Source: Bhargavaea beijingensis (GTDB taxonomy: Bacteria > Bacillota > Bacilli > Bacillales_A > Planococcaceae). From it: 50,544 nt of DNA. Where the stretch lies: positions 1-50,544 of the forward strand of contig NZ_FNAR01000020.1 in NCBI RefSeq assembly GCF_900101985.1. The letters are read 5' to 3'. This document shows, in pieces, positions 11,227-18,688 of the stretch. A program made the translations under genes and the position numbers. The notes under the pieces are model-generated. The model was given only the letters and a program-made list of their open reading frames with translations, had not been told where the DNA came from and ran no database searches. Within the stretch, counting starts at the first letter, position 1, and the number at the start of each line of letters is the position of its first letter.

Positions 11227-11769
11227 TCAGAACGAGTAAATTTCTTTTTTCAGGACCCCGATATACGGAAGGTTGCGGTATTTCTCCGCATAGTCCAGGC
11301 CGTAGCCGACGACGAATGCATCAGGAACTTCAAATCCGACCACATCCGCCTTCAGGTCCACCTTGCGGCCGGTCGGCTTGTCAAGCAGTGTGACGATCTT
11401 GATGGAGTTCGCCTTCCGGTATTTGAGGAGGTCAACCAGGTAACTGAGTGTCTTCCCGCTGTCGATGATGTCTTCGATGATCAGGACGTCCCGACCCTCG
11501 ACGCTCGTGTTCAGGTCCTTGACGATTTTTACTTCACCGGAGGATACGGTCGCATTGCCGTAGCTTGACACATCCATGAAGTCGATTTCGATATAGCCGT
11601 CAAAGCGCTTGATCAGGTCGCTCATGAACGGGAGAGCGCCCTTCAGCACACCGATCGCGAGCGGGAACTTTCCTTCGTACTCTTTTGTGAGCGCCGATCC
11701 CAGCTCTGAAATCTTTTCCTGGAGCTCCTCCTCCGAGATGAGAACTTGTTCAATATCGTTTCCAATCAT
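11227..11769 (-). CDS. hpt: Hypoxanthine phosphoribosyltransferase
   Basis: Purine salvage enzyme joining hypoxanthine or guanine to PRPP. The 180-aa protein has the PRPP-binding loop [12 protein letters not shown] and the flexible-loop region [11 protein letters not shown]. The start at 11769 has AGGAGG 7 nt upstream and overlaps the tilS stop in an ATGA; the reading frame further upstream is an extension into tilS. The tilS-hpt-ftsH order is strongly conserved in Firmicutes. In B. subtilis and Listeria, HprT and TilS have been reported to act as activators of ftsH; that is family knowledge, not seen here. Confidence 0.96.
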   Translation of the reverse strand: MIGNDIEQVLISEEELQEKISELGSALTKEYEGKFPLAIGVLKGALPFMSDLIKRFDGYIEIDFMDVSSYGNATVSSGEVKIVKDLNTSVEGRDVLIIEDIIDSGKTLSYLVDLLKYRKANSIKIVTLLDKPTGRKVDLKADVVGFEVPDAFVVGYGLDYAEKYRNLPYIGVLKKEIYSF

Positions 11770-13217
11770 GTGGTTTCCTCCTGTGCGTGGCCCCCGCGCT
11801 TTGCTTCCGGCGCTTGCTCCACGATGAATATGTACGGGCCGCCTGCGCGGCCGTCCCGTGTGAATCCTCTGCCGTACCGGACGCCCGGGACCGCGACAAT
11901 GCGCCCGTCCGCCGCGGTGACGACCGGCCACGATGCCCTCCGGCTTCGCGGGATTTTGCCGTCGATGAAAATCCGTGACACTTTCTTTGGTTCGGCCATG
12001 TTCGGAAGAAGGATCCGGTCACCCGCTTGCGGCGTGCGCACGGAGAGCGGCGGCATGGCCGCCTCCTCTCCGAAATACAGCACCTCCCGGCCGGGTGCGG
12101 ATTCCGGCTCCGGGACCATTTTCCGGTCGGACCAGAACAGCCGGACGCCTTCTCCCGCCGTCACCCAGCGGCCGGCCGGCAGCCGGGTTTCCCCGGCACT
12201 CCCGGACTCATCCGGTCCGGTTTTACGGAATATGGCCCTGCCGTATTCCCGCTCCAGCCGGCAACCGTCCGGGAGATCGACCGAACCGCTCCCTTCCGTT
12301 CGCGTCAGTTGACTGAGAATCAGGGATTCCAGCCGGGCGCCGGAAGGATGCCGATCCGAAAGGTATAGATAGTCTAATAGTATGGGAATCAGGCGCCTTT
12401 GTAAAGCGGAGGGCACGCGGGAAAAGGCCTCCGTCTCCACGGCCAATCCGCCATCCGGGAGAGGCTCGGAAATCTTCTCCCAAATTTCCAGCGCCCTCCC
12501 GGCGAGGTAGGCCTCGTCCTCCCTCCTGGCCAGGTCCCATTCGGCGATACGGCGTGCTGCTCCGGGGTTTTCCTCCCGGATCAGCGGAACGATGCGGTGA
12601 CGGAACCGGTTCCGTGTGTAATCCGGCTTCAGATTGCTCGGATCCAGCCTGGACGGGAGGCCATGTGCCTCCAGGTACTCCATGACTTCCCTTCTTTCAC
12701 TTAAAAGAAACGGCCGGACGAGCAGTCCTTTTCCGAATTTCCGGGACGCCGGAATGCCGGGCGCGGCGTCAGCAGTGCCGCGGGAGAGCCGCATCAGCAC
12801 AGTCTCCATCACATCGTCGGCATGATGGGCCGTCGCGAGCACATGGTACCCCTCCCGTATCATGATCTCACCGAAGTAACGATACCGCTCCACACGGCAA
12901 ACATCCTGGACATTGCCCCCTTCACGCCGGACAATGTCACCGACCGGTATCGCCGTCCCATGGAAAGGCACGCCAAGCCCGGCGCACATGGCGCGGACAA
13001 AGCGTGCATCTTCCGCCGATTCTTCTCCGCGGAGCATATGATCAACGTGGGCGGCTCCGACGGTGAAGCCGGTGGTTTCCCCGATCCGTTTCATCACATG
13101 GAGGAGAGCGACGGAATCAGGGCCGCCGGAGCAGGCGACAAGCACGCGGGAGTTTTCCGGGATCCATCCATTTTCCCGGATCAGTTCCGCAGCTTGCCTT
13201 TCCAGTTTTTCCGTCAT
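11766..13217 (-). CDS. tilS: tRNA(Ile)-lysidine synthase
   Basis: Converts cytidine 34 of tRNA-Ile(CAU) to lysidine; essential for decoding AUA. The 483-aa protein has the PP-loop ATPase motif SGGPDS near residue 31, the family segment [15 protein letters not shown], and substrate-binding and C-terminal domains ([19 protein letters not shown]). The ATG at 13217 is preferred over that at 13223 because AGGAGG lies 7 nt before it. The gene begins 24 bp after the spoIIE stop; yabS and yabT, which lie between them in B. subtilis, are absent. Confidence 0.95.
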   Translation of the reverse strand: MTEKLERQAAELIRENGWIPENSRVLVACSGGPDSVALLHVMKRIGETTGFTVGAAHVDHMLRGEESAEDARFVRAMCAGLGVPFHGTAIPVGDIVRREGGNVQDVCRVERYRYFGEIMIREGYHVLATAHHADDVMETVLMRLSRGTADAAPGIPASRKFGKGLLVRPFLLSERREVMEYLEAHGLPSRLDPSNLKPDYTRNRFRHRIVPLIREENPGAARRIAEWDLARREDEAYLAGRALEIWEKISEPLPDGGLAVETEAFSRVPSALQRRLIPILLDYLYLSDRHPSGARLESLILSQLTRTEGSGSVDLPDGCRLEREYGRAIFRKTGPDESGSAGETRLPAGRWVTAGEGVRLFWSDRKMVPEPESAPGREVLYFGEEAAMPPLSVRTPQAGDRILLPNMAEPKKVSRIFIDGKIPRSRRASWPVVTAADGRIVAVPGVRYGRGFTRDGRAGGPYIFIVEQAPEAKRGGHAQEETT

Positions 13218-13241
13218 CTGCATCCCTCCTCCCGTTTCCTT

Positions 13242-15653
13242 TCATCTTACCACCGTTTCCTTTCCGGTAACCGTCGAATACGGCGTGAATATTGACCATT
13301 TCTGGACCGTATGCTCGATCTTGATGACAATCACCGTCCTGTCGTCCGACGGCAGGCGGAATTTACGGCCCATTTCCTGCATGATATAGTCCGCCATTCC
13401 ATCTGTCCCGAGGTTTTCACAGCGCGACAGCACCGCTCCCAGCATGGTCTCCTGCTGTTCCGGGGCGACGGACGGCGAGAACATGCCGTCCGTCATCATG
13501 ACGATGACGTCACCCGCCTTCAGGCCATGGCGCTTCGCATCCACCGAGAAGGACGGCAGGAAGCCGAACGGCACCGCGGCGCTCTCCAGCTTGAACAGTT
13601 TCCCGCCCCGGCTGATATAGGTCGACATCGATCCGGCCTTATAGGACCAAAGCCGCCCGTCCTGCAGATCGATCAGCGCCAGATCGACCGTCGCGTACAT
13701 GTCATCCCCGCCTTTTAGCGACATGACGTAATGAAGGGTATGCATGGCGGTTTCCGGGTCCATGCGGCGGTTCAGGCATTCCCTCATGAGCCGGATCACT
13801 TTCCGGCTTTCCCGGTAGGCCTGCGCATCGGAGCCCATGCCGTCCGACAGGATCACAGCCGCAAGGCCGTCATGCAGATGGAACACTTCGTGGGAGTCGC
13901 CGGCATGGAATGTGCCATCTTTTGAAGAAGACACGACTGAATAGTCCATCGTGAAGCGGACGGCAGAGACGAACGTCACCTGCAGATGCGGGAACGGATC
14001 TTCCAGGAACACCGACTTCTCCACCTCGAACGGCTCACCGTACATCTCGTTCAGCACCGGCATGATGAGCCGCTCCGCAACCATGCGCTCGGTTTCCCAC
14101 TCGCTTTTGCGATCAGGAAGCGAGCAGACAATTTTGCGGGCTCCGCGCTCCTCGGACAAAATATCCACCTGAAAATGCGGGATTTCCATCCGGTGCAGGC
14201 GGGCGGACAATTCTTCTTCTTCGGGGCGGAACGTCTTGATCTCTTCCTTCATATTCATCATCATGTCGTTCAGGTGACGGCTCATGTCGCGCAGCTGCAG
14301 AGCAAGCATCTTCCGGCCGTGGTGAAGCTGATTGTTCAGGACGGCCTGTGAGTAATCCTCCTCGAGCTCCTGCATGAGGCCTGTGGACCTTACACACTTG
14401 TACCCGATTCGCTCCTCCACCCGGATTCTCGGGCCGCGTTTTGGCGAGGCCTGGGCTTTCATCCAATCATCAAGCAGCGGCGCGATGCCATCCTCGGGAT
14501 CCGTCCAGCACTTCTCGTAACGGAAGCAAGACTGGCAGATCGACGGCGGGCGGCGCTGCCCTTCGTCTTCCCGGCTGCCGTTGTGGTCGCTGACGAGCTG
14601 CGACATGAAGTGCGCGAACTGATGGAAGTCATGCAGCTGGCTGTCCATCTTCTCCTCAAGCCAGACTCTCCGGCGCTCCGACTGCACGGTGCGGTCAGGA
14701 TTCACACGGCTTCGCAAAAATGCAAGGGTGCGGGACGGAATGCAGAGAAACAGGAGCGTAGCGAGCGCCATCGACATAAAGTGGACGTCATCAAGCGGCA
14801 AGGTTTCGTCATACATATAGAAAAACACCGATGCGAGCGGAGCGGCGGCCGCAATGCCGAGCTTGCCGGCCTTTGCCGCAATTCCCGCACAAAAGCCGGT
14901 CAGCGCGTACAGCGCAATCATACCGCTGAACTCGAGATCGGAGACGCTGACAATTGTCCCGATCACAGTCGCCGCGGCCGTTCCTGCTGCCAGCCCCCCG
15001 ACCGACACCGAAAACAGCACAGCAAGATGGATGAGAACGGCCGGAAGCGAGAATTGTCCGTAAATCATCCCGCCCATTCCCGTGATCATGAGCGCACCGA
15101 CGAGAAACGCTGCCCCCGTCCGCTCCGCCGTCCAGCGTTCATGAAGGAAACGGTGGGCCGGCGTGAACACCGCAAACAGGAACACCGCCATAAATGCCGT
15201 CAGCAATGCTTCGCAGGTGACGAGGAACCATACATCGCCTGCGACATGGCCGCCATACGATGCCATCTGCCAGACGGACTGGACGGCCAATACAACCAGC
15301 CCGAGCGTTACCGGCACCGACTTCCTGAAAACCCGGAAACGGATGATCGAATGGAAGAGCAGGATCTGCAGGATATGGATCGCCGCTTGCCCCGGGCCGA
15401 GCATCAGACTGCCGAGCCCCCCGCCGATGATGACGAGCGGCAAGTAGTTCCGGTATCGGATCGCCGCCAGCGCCCAAACCGGCAGCAGGAACGGCACCGC
15501 CGCCTCGAACAGCACCGCTCTGGAAAGAAAGAAAGAAGCTGCGAGGAAAAACAGCGAGAACCCGATCTTCACCTTTCGCCTGGCCATAGCTTCCGCCCAT
15601 CTCCTAAACGGCATGCCTGCATTTTGCCATGCCTCATTCCCCAATAGTCTCAT
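13242..15653 (-). CDS. spoIIE: Stage II sporulation protein E, SigF-activating phosphatase
   Basis: Membrane PP2C phosphatase that dephosphorylates SpoIIAA at the asymmetric septum and so releases SigF in the forespore. The 803-aa protein has an N-terminal block of about ten hydrophobic helices (about residues 30-310), a central FtsZ-interacting region rich in charged residues, and a C-terminal PP2C domain with LSDGMGSDAQA and VIVMMTDGMF holding the metal-binding aspartates. In-frame ATGs exist at 15710 and 15671. I choose the one at 15653 (MRLLGNEAW) because of the GAGGGGG stretch upstream and because the TATACT box at 15696 would place the first ATG before the transcript start. It heads a unit leading directly into tilS. 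Confidence 0.95.
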   Translation of the reverse strand: MRLLGNEAWQNAGMPFRRWAEAMARRKVKIGFSLFFLAASFFLSRAVLFEAAVPFLLPVWALAAIRYRNYLPLVIIGGGLGSLMLGPGQAAIHILQILLFHSIIRFRVFRKSVPVTLGLVVLAVQSVWQMASYGGHVAGDVWFLVTCEALLTAFMAVFLFAVFTPAHRFLHERWTAERTGAAFLVGALMITGMGGMIYGQFSLPAVLIHLAVLFSVSVGGLAAGTAAATVIGTIVSVSDLEFSGMIALYALTGFCAGIAAKAGKLGIAAAAPLASVFFYMYDETLPLDDVHFMSMALATLLFLCIPSRTLAFLRSRVNPDRTVQSERRRVWLEEKMDSQLHDFHQFAHFMSQLVSDHNGSREDEGQRRPPSICQSCFRYEKCWTDPEDGIAPLLDDWMKAQASPKRGPRIRVEERIGYKCVRSTGLMQELEEDYSQAVLNNQLHHGRKMLALQLRDMSRHLNDMMMNMKEEIKTFRPEEEELSARLHRMEIPHFQVDILSEERGARKIVCSLPDRKSEWETERMVAERLIMPVLNEMYGEPFEVEKSVFLEDPFPHLQVTFVSAVRFTMDYSVVSSSKDGTFHAGDSHEVFHLHDGLAAVILSDGMGSDAQAYRESRKVIRLMRECLNRRMDPETAMHTLHYVMSLKGGDDMYATVDLALIDLQDGRLWSYKAGSMSTYISRGGKLFKLESAAVPFGFLPSFSVDAKRHGLKAGDVIVMMTDGMFSPSVAPEQQETMLGAVLSRCENLGTDGMADYIMQEMGRKFRLPSDDRTVIVIKIEHTVQKWSIFTPYSTVTGKETVVR
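13244..13252 (-). promoter_or_regulatory. Candidate extended -10 promoter for tilS-hpt
   Basis: Minus strand TGGTAAGAT, at the very end of spoIIE and about 27 bp before the tilS ATG. No clear -35. It could give tilS vegetative expression independent of spoIIE. Inference only. Confidence 0.3.
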
Positions 15654-15690
15654 GATTCGATTCCCCCTCATCTTTGAATCAAGTGTCCTG

Positions 15691-15756
15691 AGTATACCGG
15701 GGTGATTCATGGAAGTTTGTCTGTTCCTGGCAACCGGGCCGGAGAATCTTTCGACG
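15691..15756 (-). promoter_or_regulatory. Putative spoIIE promoter with Spo0A-like box
   Basis: Minus strand TATACT at 15696-15691 is a good -10. A Spo0A-like box CGTCGAA (15756-15750; consensus TGNCGAA, one mismatch) lies about 55 bp further upstream. No consensus -35 is present, which fits the Spo0A-activated spoIIE promoter of B. subtilis. Tentative. Confidence 0.4.
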
Positions 15757-15856
15757 GAATCGGCCTGATTTTCTGAATCTTGCTGATTTACGGATAACGG
15801 CGGGAAAACGGCGAATCGCGCGGCGGGATGATTTGATGCCTATGCACAAAAAAGGA

Positions 15857-15885
15857 TTGACACCGGCTTCTCCGCTCTGTATGAT
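15857..15885 (+). promoter_or_regulatory. tRNA-Met promoter (sigma-A)
   Basis: TTGACA (15857-15862), 17 bp, TATGAT (15880-15885), ending 19 bp before the tRNA. Confidence 0.9.
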
Positions 15886-15904
15886 ATGGTAGTGTCGCAA
15901 ACAC

Positions 15905-15978
15905 GGCGGTGTAGCTCAGCTGGCTAGAGCGTACGGTTCATACCCGTAAGGTCGGGGGTTCGATCCCCTCCGCCGCTA
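15905..15978 (+). tRNA. trnM: tRNA-Met (CAT), elongator
   Basis: 74-nt cloverleaf with acceptor GGCGGTG / CGCCGCT, discriminator A, D loop AGCTGGCTAGA, anticodon loop TTCATAC (CAT) and T loop TTCGATC. It matches the B. subtilis elongator tRNA-Met that lies next to spoIIE, rather than initiator tRNA, which would carry a C1-A72 mismatch and GGG/CCC anticodon stem pairs. The 3' CCA is not encoded. It has its own promoter and terminator and is one of only two plus-strand genes. Confidence 0.97.
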
Positions 15979-15983
15979 TATGG

Positions 15984-16021
15984 AAACCGGCCCTTCCCGA
16001 TCGGGAAGGGCCGGTTTTTTT
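15984..16021 (+). terminator. Rho-independent terminator after tRNA-Met
   Basis: Perfect stem ACCGGCCCTTCCCGA / TCGGGAAGGGCCGGT followed by a T run on the plus strand, 6 bp past the tRNA. Confidence 0.95.
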
Positions 16022-16134
16022 GTGTTCCGATCCTCCTGATCCATACAGAACATTGACGGATAGTGGCGGAATCCGATTTTGTCATTGCCACGACCCGGCA
16101 TGCCGGCATCACTTGGAACAAGCCGCATCATGAA

Positions 16135-16174
16135 AGCAAAAAGCGGCCTGCCGGATGGATTCCGTCAGACCGCC
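16135..16174 (-). terminator. Probable terminator after yabR
   Basis: Minus strand GCGGTCTGACGG-loop-CCGGCAGGCCGC followed by TTTTTGCTTT, about 70 bp past the yabR stop. Confidence 0.75.
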
Positions 16175-16241
16175 GAAGCGTTCCCGGGCTGTTCCCGGGC
16201 ATCTATATCAGAGATTTTTTTCGATCGAAGCAGTCAGCAAG

Positions 16242-16670
16242 TCAGCCTCTTCTCGCACCCCGGCCGCCACGCTTGGATTCCGTCGCGCGCTTGAGGGTGG
16301 ACAGACGGTCTTCACTGTCCTTCAGGAACCGTGCCATCTTCTGCTCGAAGTTTTCTTTGCCTCCGCGGTTGTCGCCGCCCCGGTTGCCGCCACGCGGACG
16401 GTATGGACGCTCCGGGCGTTGAGGACGTTCGGATTCCGGCTTCGCTTTCCGGATCGACAGGCCGATTTTGCCGTCATTGCCGACATTCATCACTTTAACT
16501 TCTACGGTATCGCCGACCTTGAGCAAATCATTGATGTCCTTGACGTAGTGGTCTGCAACCTCACTGATGTGGACCAGGCCCGTCTTCCCGTTAGGCAGCT
16601 CAACGAATGCCCCGAAGTTGGTGATTCCTGTTACTTTTCCCTGTACCTTGCTGCCGACTTCAATTGACAT
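16242..16670 (-). CDS. yabR: S1-domain RNA-binding protein (YabR)
   Basis: Probable RNA-binding or ribosome-associated protein. The 142-aa product has one complete S1 domain at about 1-75 (VGSKVQGKVTGITNFGAF, GLVHISEVADHYVKD, VGDTVEVKV, KIGLSIRKA), then an Arg/Gly-rich linker (about 85-108) and a basic C-terminus ending in GGRGARRG. Homologues include B. subtilis YabR and pneumococcal CvfD. AAGGAGGAG lies about 10 nt before the ATG, separated by a T tract. It has a near-consensus promoter and an unusual hairpin-bearing leader. Its molecular target is not known from sequence. Confidence 0.9.
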   Translation of the reverse strand: MSIEVGSKVQGKVTGITNFGAFVELPNGKTGLVHISEVADHYVKDINDLLKVGDTVEVKVMNVGNDGKIGLSIRKAKPESERPQRPERPYRPRGGNRGGDNRGGKENFEQKMARFLKDSEDRLSTLKRATESKRGGRGARRG

Positions 16671-16762
16671 AAAAAAAATGCTCCTCCTTAAAGATTAAGC
16701 GGGCTGTTCGTACAGCCATGCATACATATTCCGGGTCTTGACAGACCAAGTCCCTTGACCTA

Positions 16763-16790
16763 ATTATAACCAACAATCAAAGAGTGTCAA
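16763..16790 (-). promoter_or_regulatory. yabR promoter (sigma-A, near consensus) with structured leader
   Basis: TTGACA (16790-16785), 16 bp, TATAAT (16768-16763) on the minus strand. The roughly 85-nt leader downstream can form GGTCT-GTCA-AGACC and GGCTGT-ACGA-ACAGCC hairpins before the RBS. Confidence 0.85.
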
Positions 16791-16854
16791 TGTATCGGCA
16801 GCATTTCTTGTGCCGCGCGGAGTTTCAGAGGTTCCCGCCCATCTGCTCCCAATC

Positions 16855-16896
16855 AAAAACAGCAGCGGCTGCTCCGGTCATCCCGGGCCGCTGCTG
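16855..16896 (-). terminator. Rho-independent terminator after divIC
   Basis: Minus-strand stem CAGCAGCGGC / GCCGCTGCTG with an inner CCGG pair, followed by TTTTTG. It lies about 80 bp past the divIC stop. Confidence 0.85.
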
Positions 16897-16975
16897 CTCC
16901 CTAATATCCTTCTGTTGCAGAACCGGCTGCTGATGAGCACCTGCCTACAACGGAGCTATTGTTCAAAATGATGGT

Positions 16976-17410
16976 TTACTCCTCTGAGTCTCCATCTTTT
17001 TTCTTTTTGTCTTTTTCTTCTTCCTCCTCATCCGGGAGGGTAAAGATGATTTCGCCTTCCTCCGACAGAAGGTATTCCTTCCTGGCGAGTTTGGCGATGT
17101 ATTCCGGATCGTCGAGTTTTTCAAGTTCGAGTTCCAGGGCCGCGCCTTCTTCCTGGAGTTTCTCCAGTTCTGCGAGGGCAGCTTTTTTCTCTTCCTGCTT
17201 GGCGGCAATGGCCTGGTTTTTCTCGATGAGCGACCAGGTCATCCATCCGAACACCAGCGCCGCGATGACGGCAAAGACGGCGAGTCTCCGGTAGAGCCGG
17301 ATTTTCCGCGCTTTCTTGATTTGTTCCTTGCGTTCCCGGGCCCGGACATACTCGGTCTGGATCGGTGTGACGGGCCCGCGACTGTTTGCCTGCCTGTTTT
17401 TCTGTTCCAT
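16976..17410 (-). CDS. divIC: Septum formation initiator DivIC (FtsB-like)
   Basis: Bitopic division protein that complexes with FtsL and DivIB at the septum. The 144-aa product has a basic cytoplasmic N-terminus (RKEQIKKARKIRLYRR), one TM helix at about 42-60 (LAVFAVIAALVFGWMTW), an extracellular coiled coil (about 62-100), and the DivIC motif DDPEYIAKLARKEYLLSEEGEIIF. The C-terminal tail is a run of acidic then lysine residues. The start at 17410 has AGGGGG 7 nt upstream; the in-frame ATG at 17452 is rejected. It has its own promoter just behind yabQ. Confidence 0.93.
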   Translation of the reverse strand: MEQKNRQANSRGPVTPIQTEYVRARERKEQIKKARKIRLYRRLAVFAVIAALVFGWMTWSLIEKNQAIAAKQEEKKAALAELEKLQEEGAALELELEKLDDPEYIAKLARKEYLLSEEGEIIFTLPDEEEEEKDKKKKDGDSEE

Positions 17411-17450
17411 CCTCAGTCCCCCTGCCTGCGTCGGAGCGCATGATTTACCC

Positions 17451-17479
17451 ATTATACCTCATGCGGACCGCTTTTTTAA
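17451..17479 (-). promoter_or_regulatory. divIC promoter (sigma-A)
   Basis: TTAAAA (17479-17474), 17 bp, TATAAT (17456-17451) on the minus strand, overlapping the yabQ 3' end. It would uncouple vegetative divIC from the sporulation genes yabPQ. Confidence 0.6.
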
Positions 17480-17962
17480 GGGGCTGGCGGGTAACTTGCG
17501 GCGAACTTTTCTTGACAGATTCCCCGCTTTTCTGCGAATCGCCCGCATCGGCTTGCGGAACGGGATCAGCAGCAGCCGGGCAAGGAACAGAATCAGGCGG
17601 ACCGGAATGCCGACGATGAAGGCGGCGATTTTACAGAGAAGGCCGAGAAGGAACAGGATCGGCCGGATGACCAGCGCGGCGATGAGCCTCCCGGCAAACC
17701 GGAACGGCCGGTGAAGGGCCGATTCGTAGAGCAGCACGCCGACCAGCTGGGCAAGCAGGTCATAAAGCCTCCATTCGCCGGAGCGCACGGCGAACAGGAC
17801 AGAAAACGCGAACAACCCCAAAAGCGGCCACGCCATCAGCTCGATGGCGGTGCCGGCCCGGGTGCCGCCGCCCGCCGTCCGGATGATGTCGATGGCGGCT
17901 GCGGTGAGGATGCCTGTCCCGACCATGGCCAGCAGGCTGAGCAGCTGATGGGAAACGATCAT
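17459..17962 (-). CDS. yabQ: Spore cortex biosynthesis protein YabQ
   Basis: Sporulation membrane protein needed in B. subtilis for cortex formation in the outer forespore membrane. The 167-aa product is strongly hydrophobic, with about five membrane segments between residues 1 and 140, and ends in a highly basic tail (RKAGNLSRKVRRK). The ATG overlaps the yabP stop in an ATGA. Length and context (yabP-yabQ-divIC) support the call; sequence conservation in this family is low. Confidence 0.88.
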   Translation of the reverse strand: MIVSHQLLSLLAMVGTGILTAAAIDIIRTAGGGTRAGTAIELMAWPLLGLFAFSVLFAVRSGEWRLYDLLAQLVGVLLYESALHRPFRFAGRLIAALVIRPILFLLGLLCKIAAFIVGIPVRLILFLARLLLIPFRKPMRAIRRKAGNLSRKVRRKLPASPLKKRSA

Positions 17963-18264
17963 CCGAATAACTTGGTGAGGATGTTCCGCGAATGGCCGTC
18001 TTCATCTTCGTATTGGAGCACTTTGACGGTGCCCTCGAGAGTGAGGAGTCCCTTGTCCACATCCAGGTGGACAATGCGGAGCCCGTCTCCCCGGATCTGC
18101 AGCTGCCCCTGCGAGGTGCGCACGATAAACTCTTCCTGGTCAAATCGGTCGATCGCCTTTACCGATGTCAGGTCCATCCTCTTGCGGTTGCGCAGCGACA
18201 CGTGGTGGTCACCCGAAGGAATCTGGTAGGCGGTGCCCGGATTGTCCGTCTGTTCGATCTGCAT
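17959..18264 (-). CDS. yabP: Sporulation protein YabP
   Basis: Mother-cell coat/cortex protein of the YabP/YqfC family, 101 aa. Features seen are HHVSLRNRKRMDLTSV followed by a beta-rich region (FIVRTSQGQLQIRGDGLRI) and EGTVKVLQYED. The start at 18264 (MQIEQTDN) has GGGGG 9 nt upstream; the longer frame upstream is rejected because the SigE-like promoter (18307-18336) lies inside it. It forms an operon with yabQ. Confidence 0.9.
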   Translation of the reverse strand: MQIEQTDNPGTAYQIPSGDHHVSLRNRKRMDLTSVKAIDRFDQEEFIVRTSQGQLQIRGDGLRIVHLDVDKGLLTLEGTVKVLQYEDEDGHSRNILTKLFG

Positions 18265-18306
18265 CTGTTCGTTCCCCCTTTTCGCTTGTCCTTGTCCGTT
18301 CAACGC

Positions 18307-18336
18307 ATTGTATGAGCGCAAGCGCGGAAACATGAC
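18307..18336 (-). promoter_or_regulatory. Candidate SigE promoter for yabPQ
   Basis: Minus strand GTCATGTT (18336-18329), 14-bp spacer, CATACAAT (18314-18307). The -10 agrees well with the SigE consensus CATACANT and the -35 fits TKMATATT at most positions. B. subtilis yabPQ is SigE-dependent. Confidence 0.7.
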
Positions 18337-18352
18337 CCGGGAGAACGGCAAG

Positions 18353-18394
18353 AGAAAAGCGGCCCGGTACGCTTGATGCGCTCCGGGCCGCTTT
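18353..18394 (-). terminator. Rho-independent terminator after rqcP
   Basis: Minus strand AAGCGGCCCGG-loop-CCGGGCCGCTT followed by TTC. It separates the vegetative yabM-yabN-rqcP unit from yabPQ. Confidence 0.85.
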
Positions 18395-18397
18395 CTG

Positions 18398-18688
18398 TCA
18401 GTCTTCGTCGTCGATGAATTCGGGTTCGACTTTGTCGAGTTTTTCTTCTTTCAGGATCGTGAACATGTTGCCGGCTTCATCTTTTTTGACGGAGTCCTTC
18501 AGCATGTCCACGCGGGCGGTGACCAGTTTCTGGCCAAATCGGATGGCGAGCTCGTCGCCCTCTTTGACCACACTTGATGCCTTGGCCTTTTTGCCGTTTA
18601 TCGTGATCCGGCCCTGGTCCGCCACTTCTTTTGCAAGCGTGCGCCGCTTGATGAGGCGGGACACCTTCAGAAATTTATCGAGTCTCAC
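18398..18688 (-). CDS. rqcP: S4-domain ribosome quality control protein RqcP
   Basis: Binds stalled 50S-peptidyl-tRNA complexes and assists RqcH in C-terminal alanine tailing (family knowledge). The 96-aa protein is essentially one S4 domain (MRLDKFLKVSRLIKRRTLA, GRITINGKKAKASSVVKEGD) with an acidic C-terminus. It starts with GTG directly after the yabN stop codon, with GGAGAGG 6 nt upstream, so it is translationally coupled. Also called YabO or Hsp15-like. Confidence 0.93.
   Translation of the reverse strand: MRLDKFLKVSRLIKRRTLAKEVADQGRITINGKKAKASSVVKEGDELAIRFGQKLVTARVDMLKDSVKKDEAGNMFTILKEEKLDKVEPEFIDDED

Noticed and set aside
15996-16021. tRNA-Met terminator acting also on the minus strand for yabR
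   Set aside because: The minus side has only a short interrupted T tract, and a better yabR terminator is present at 16135-16174.
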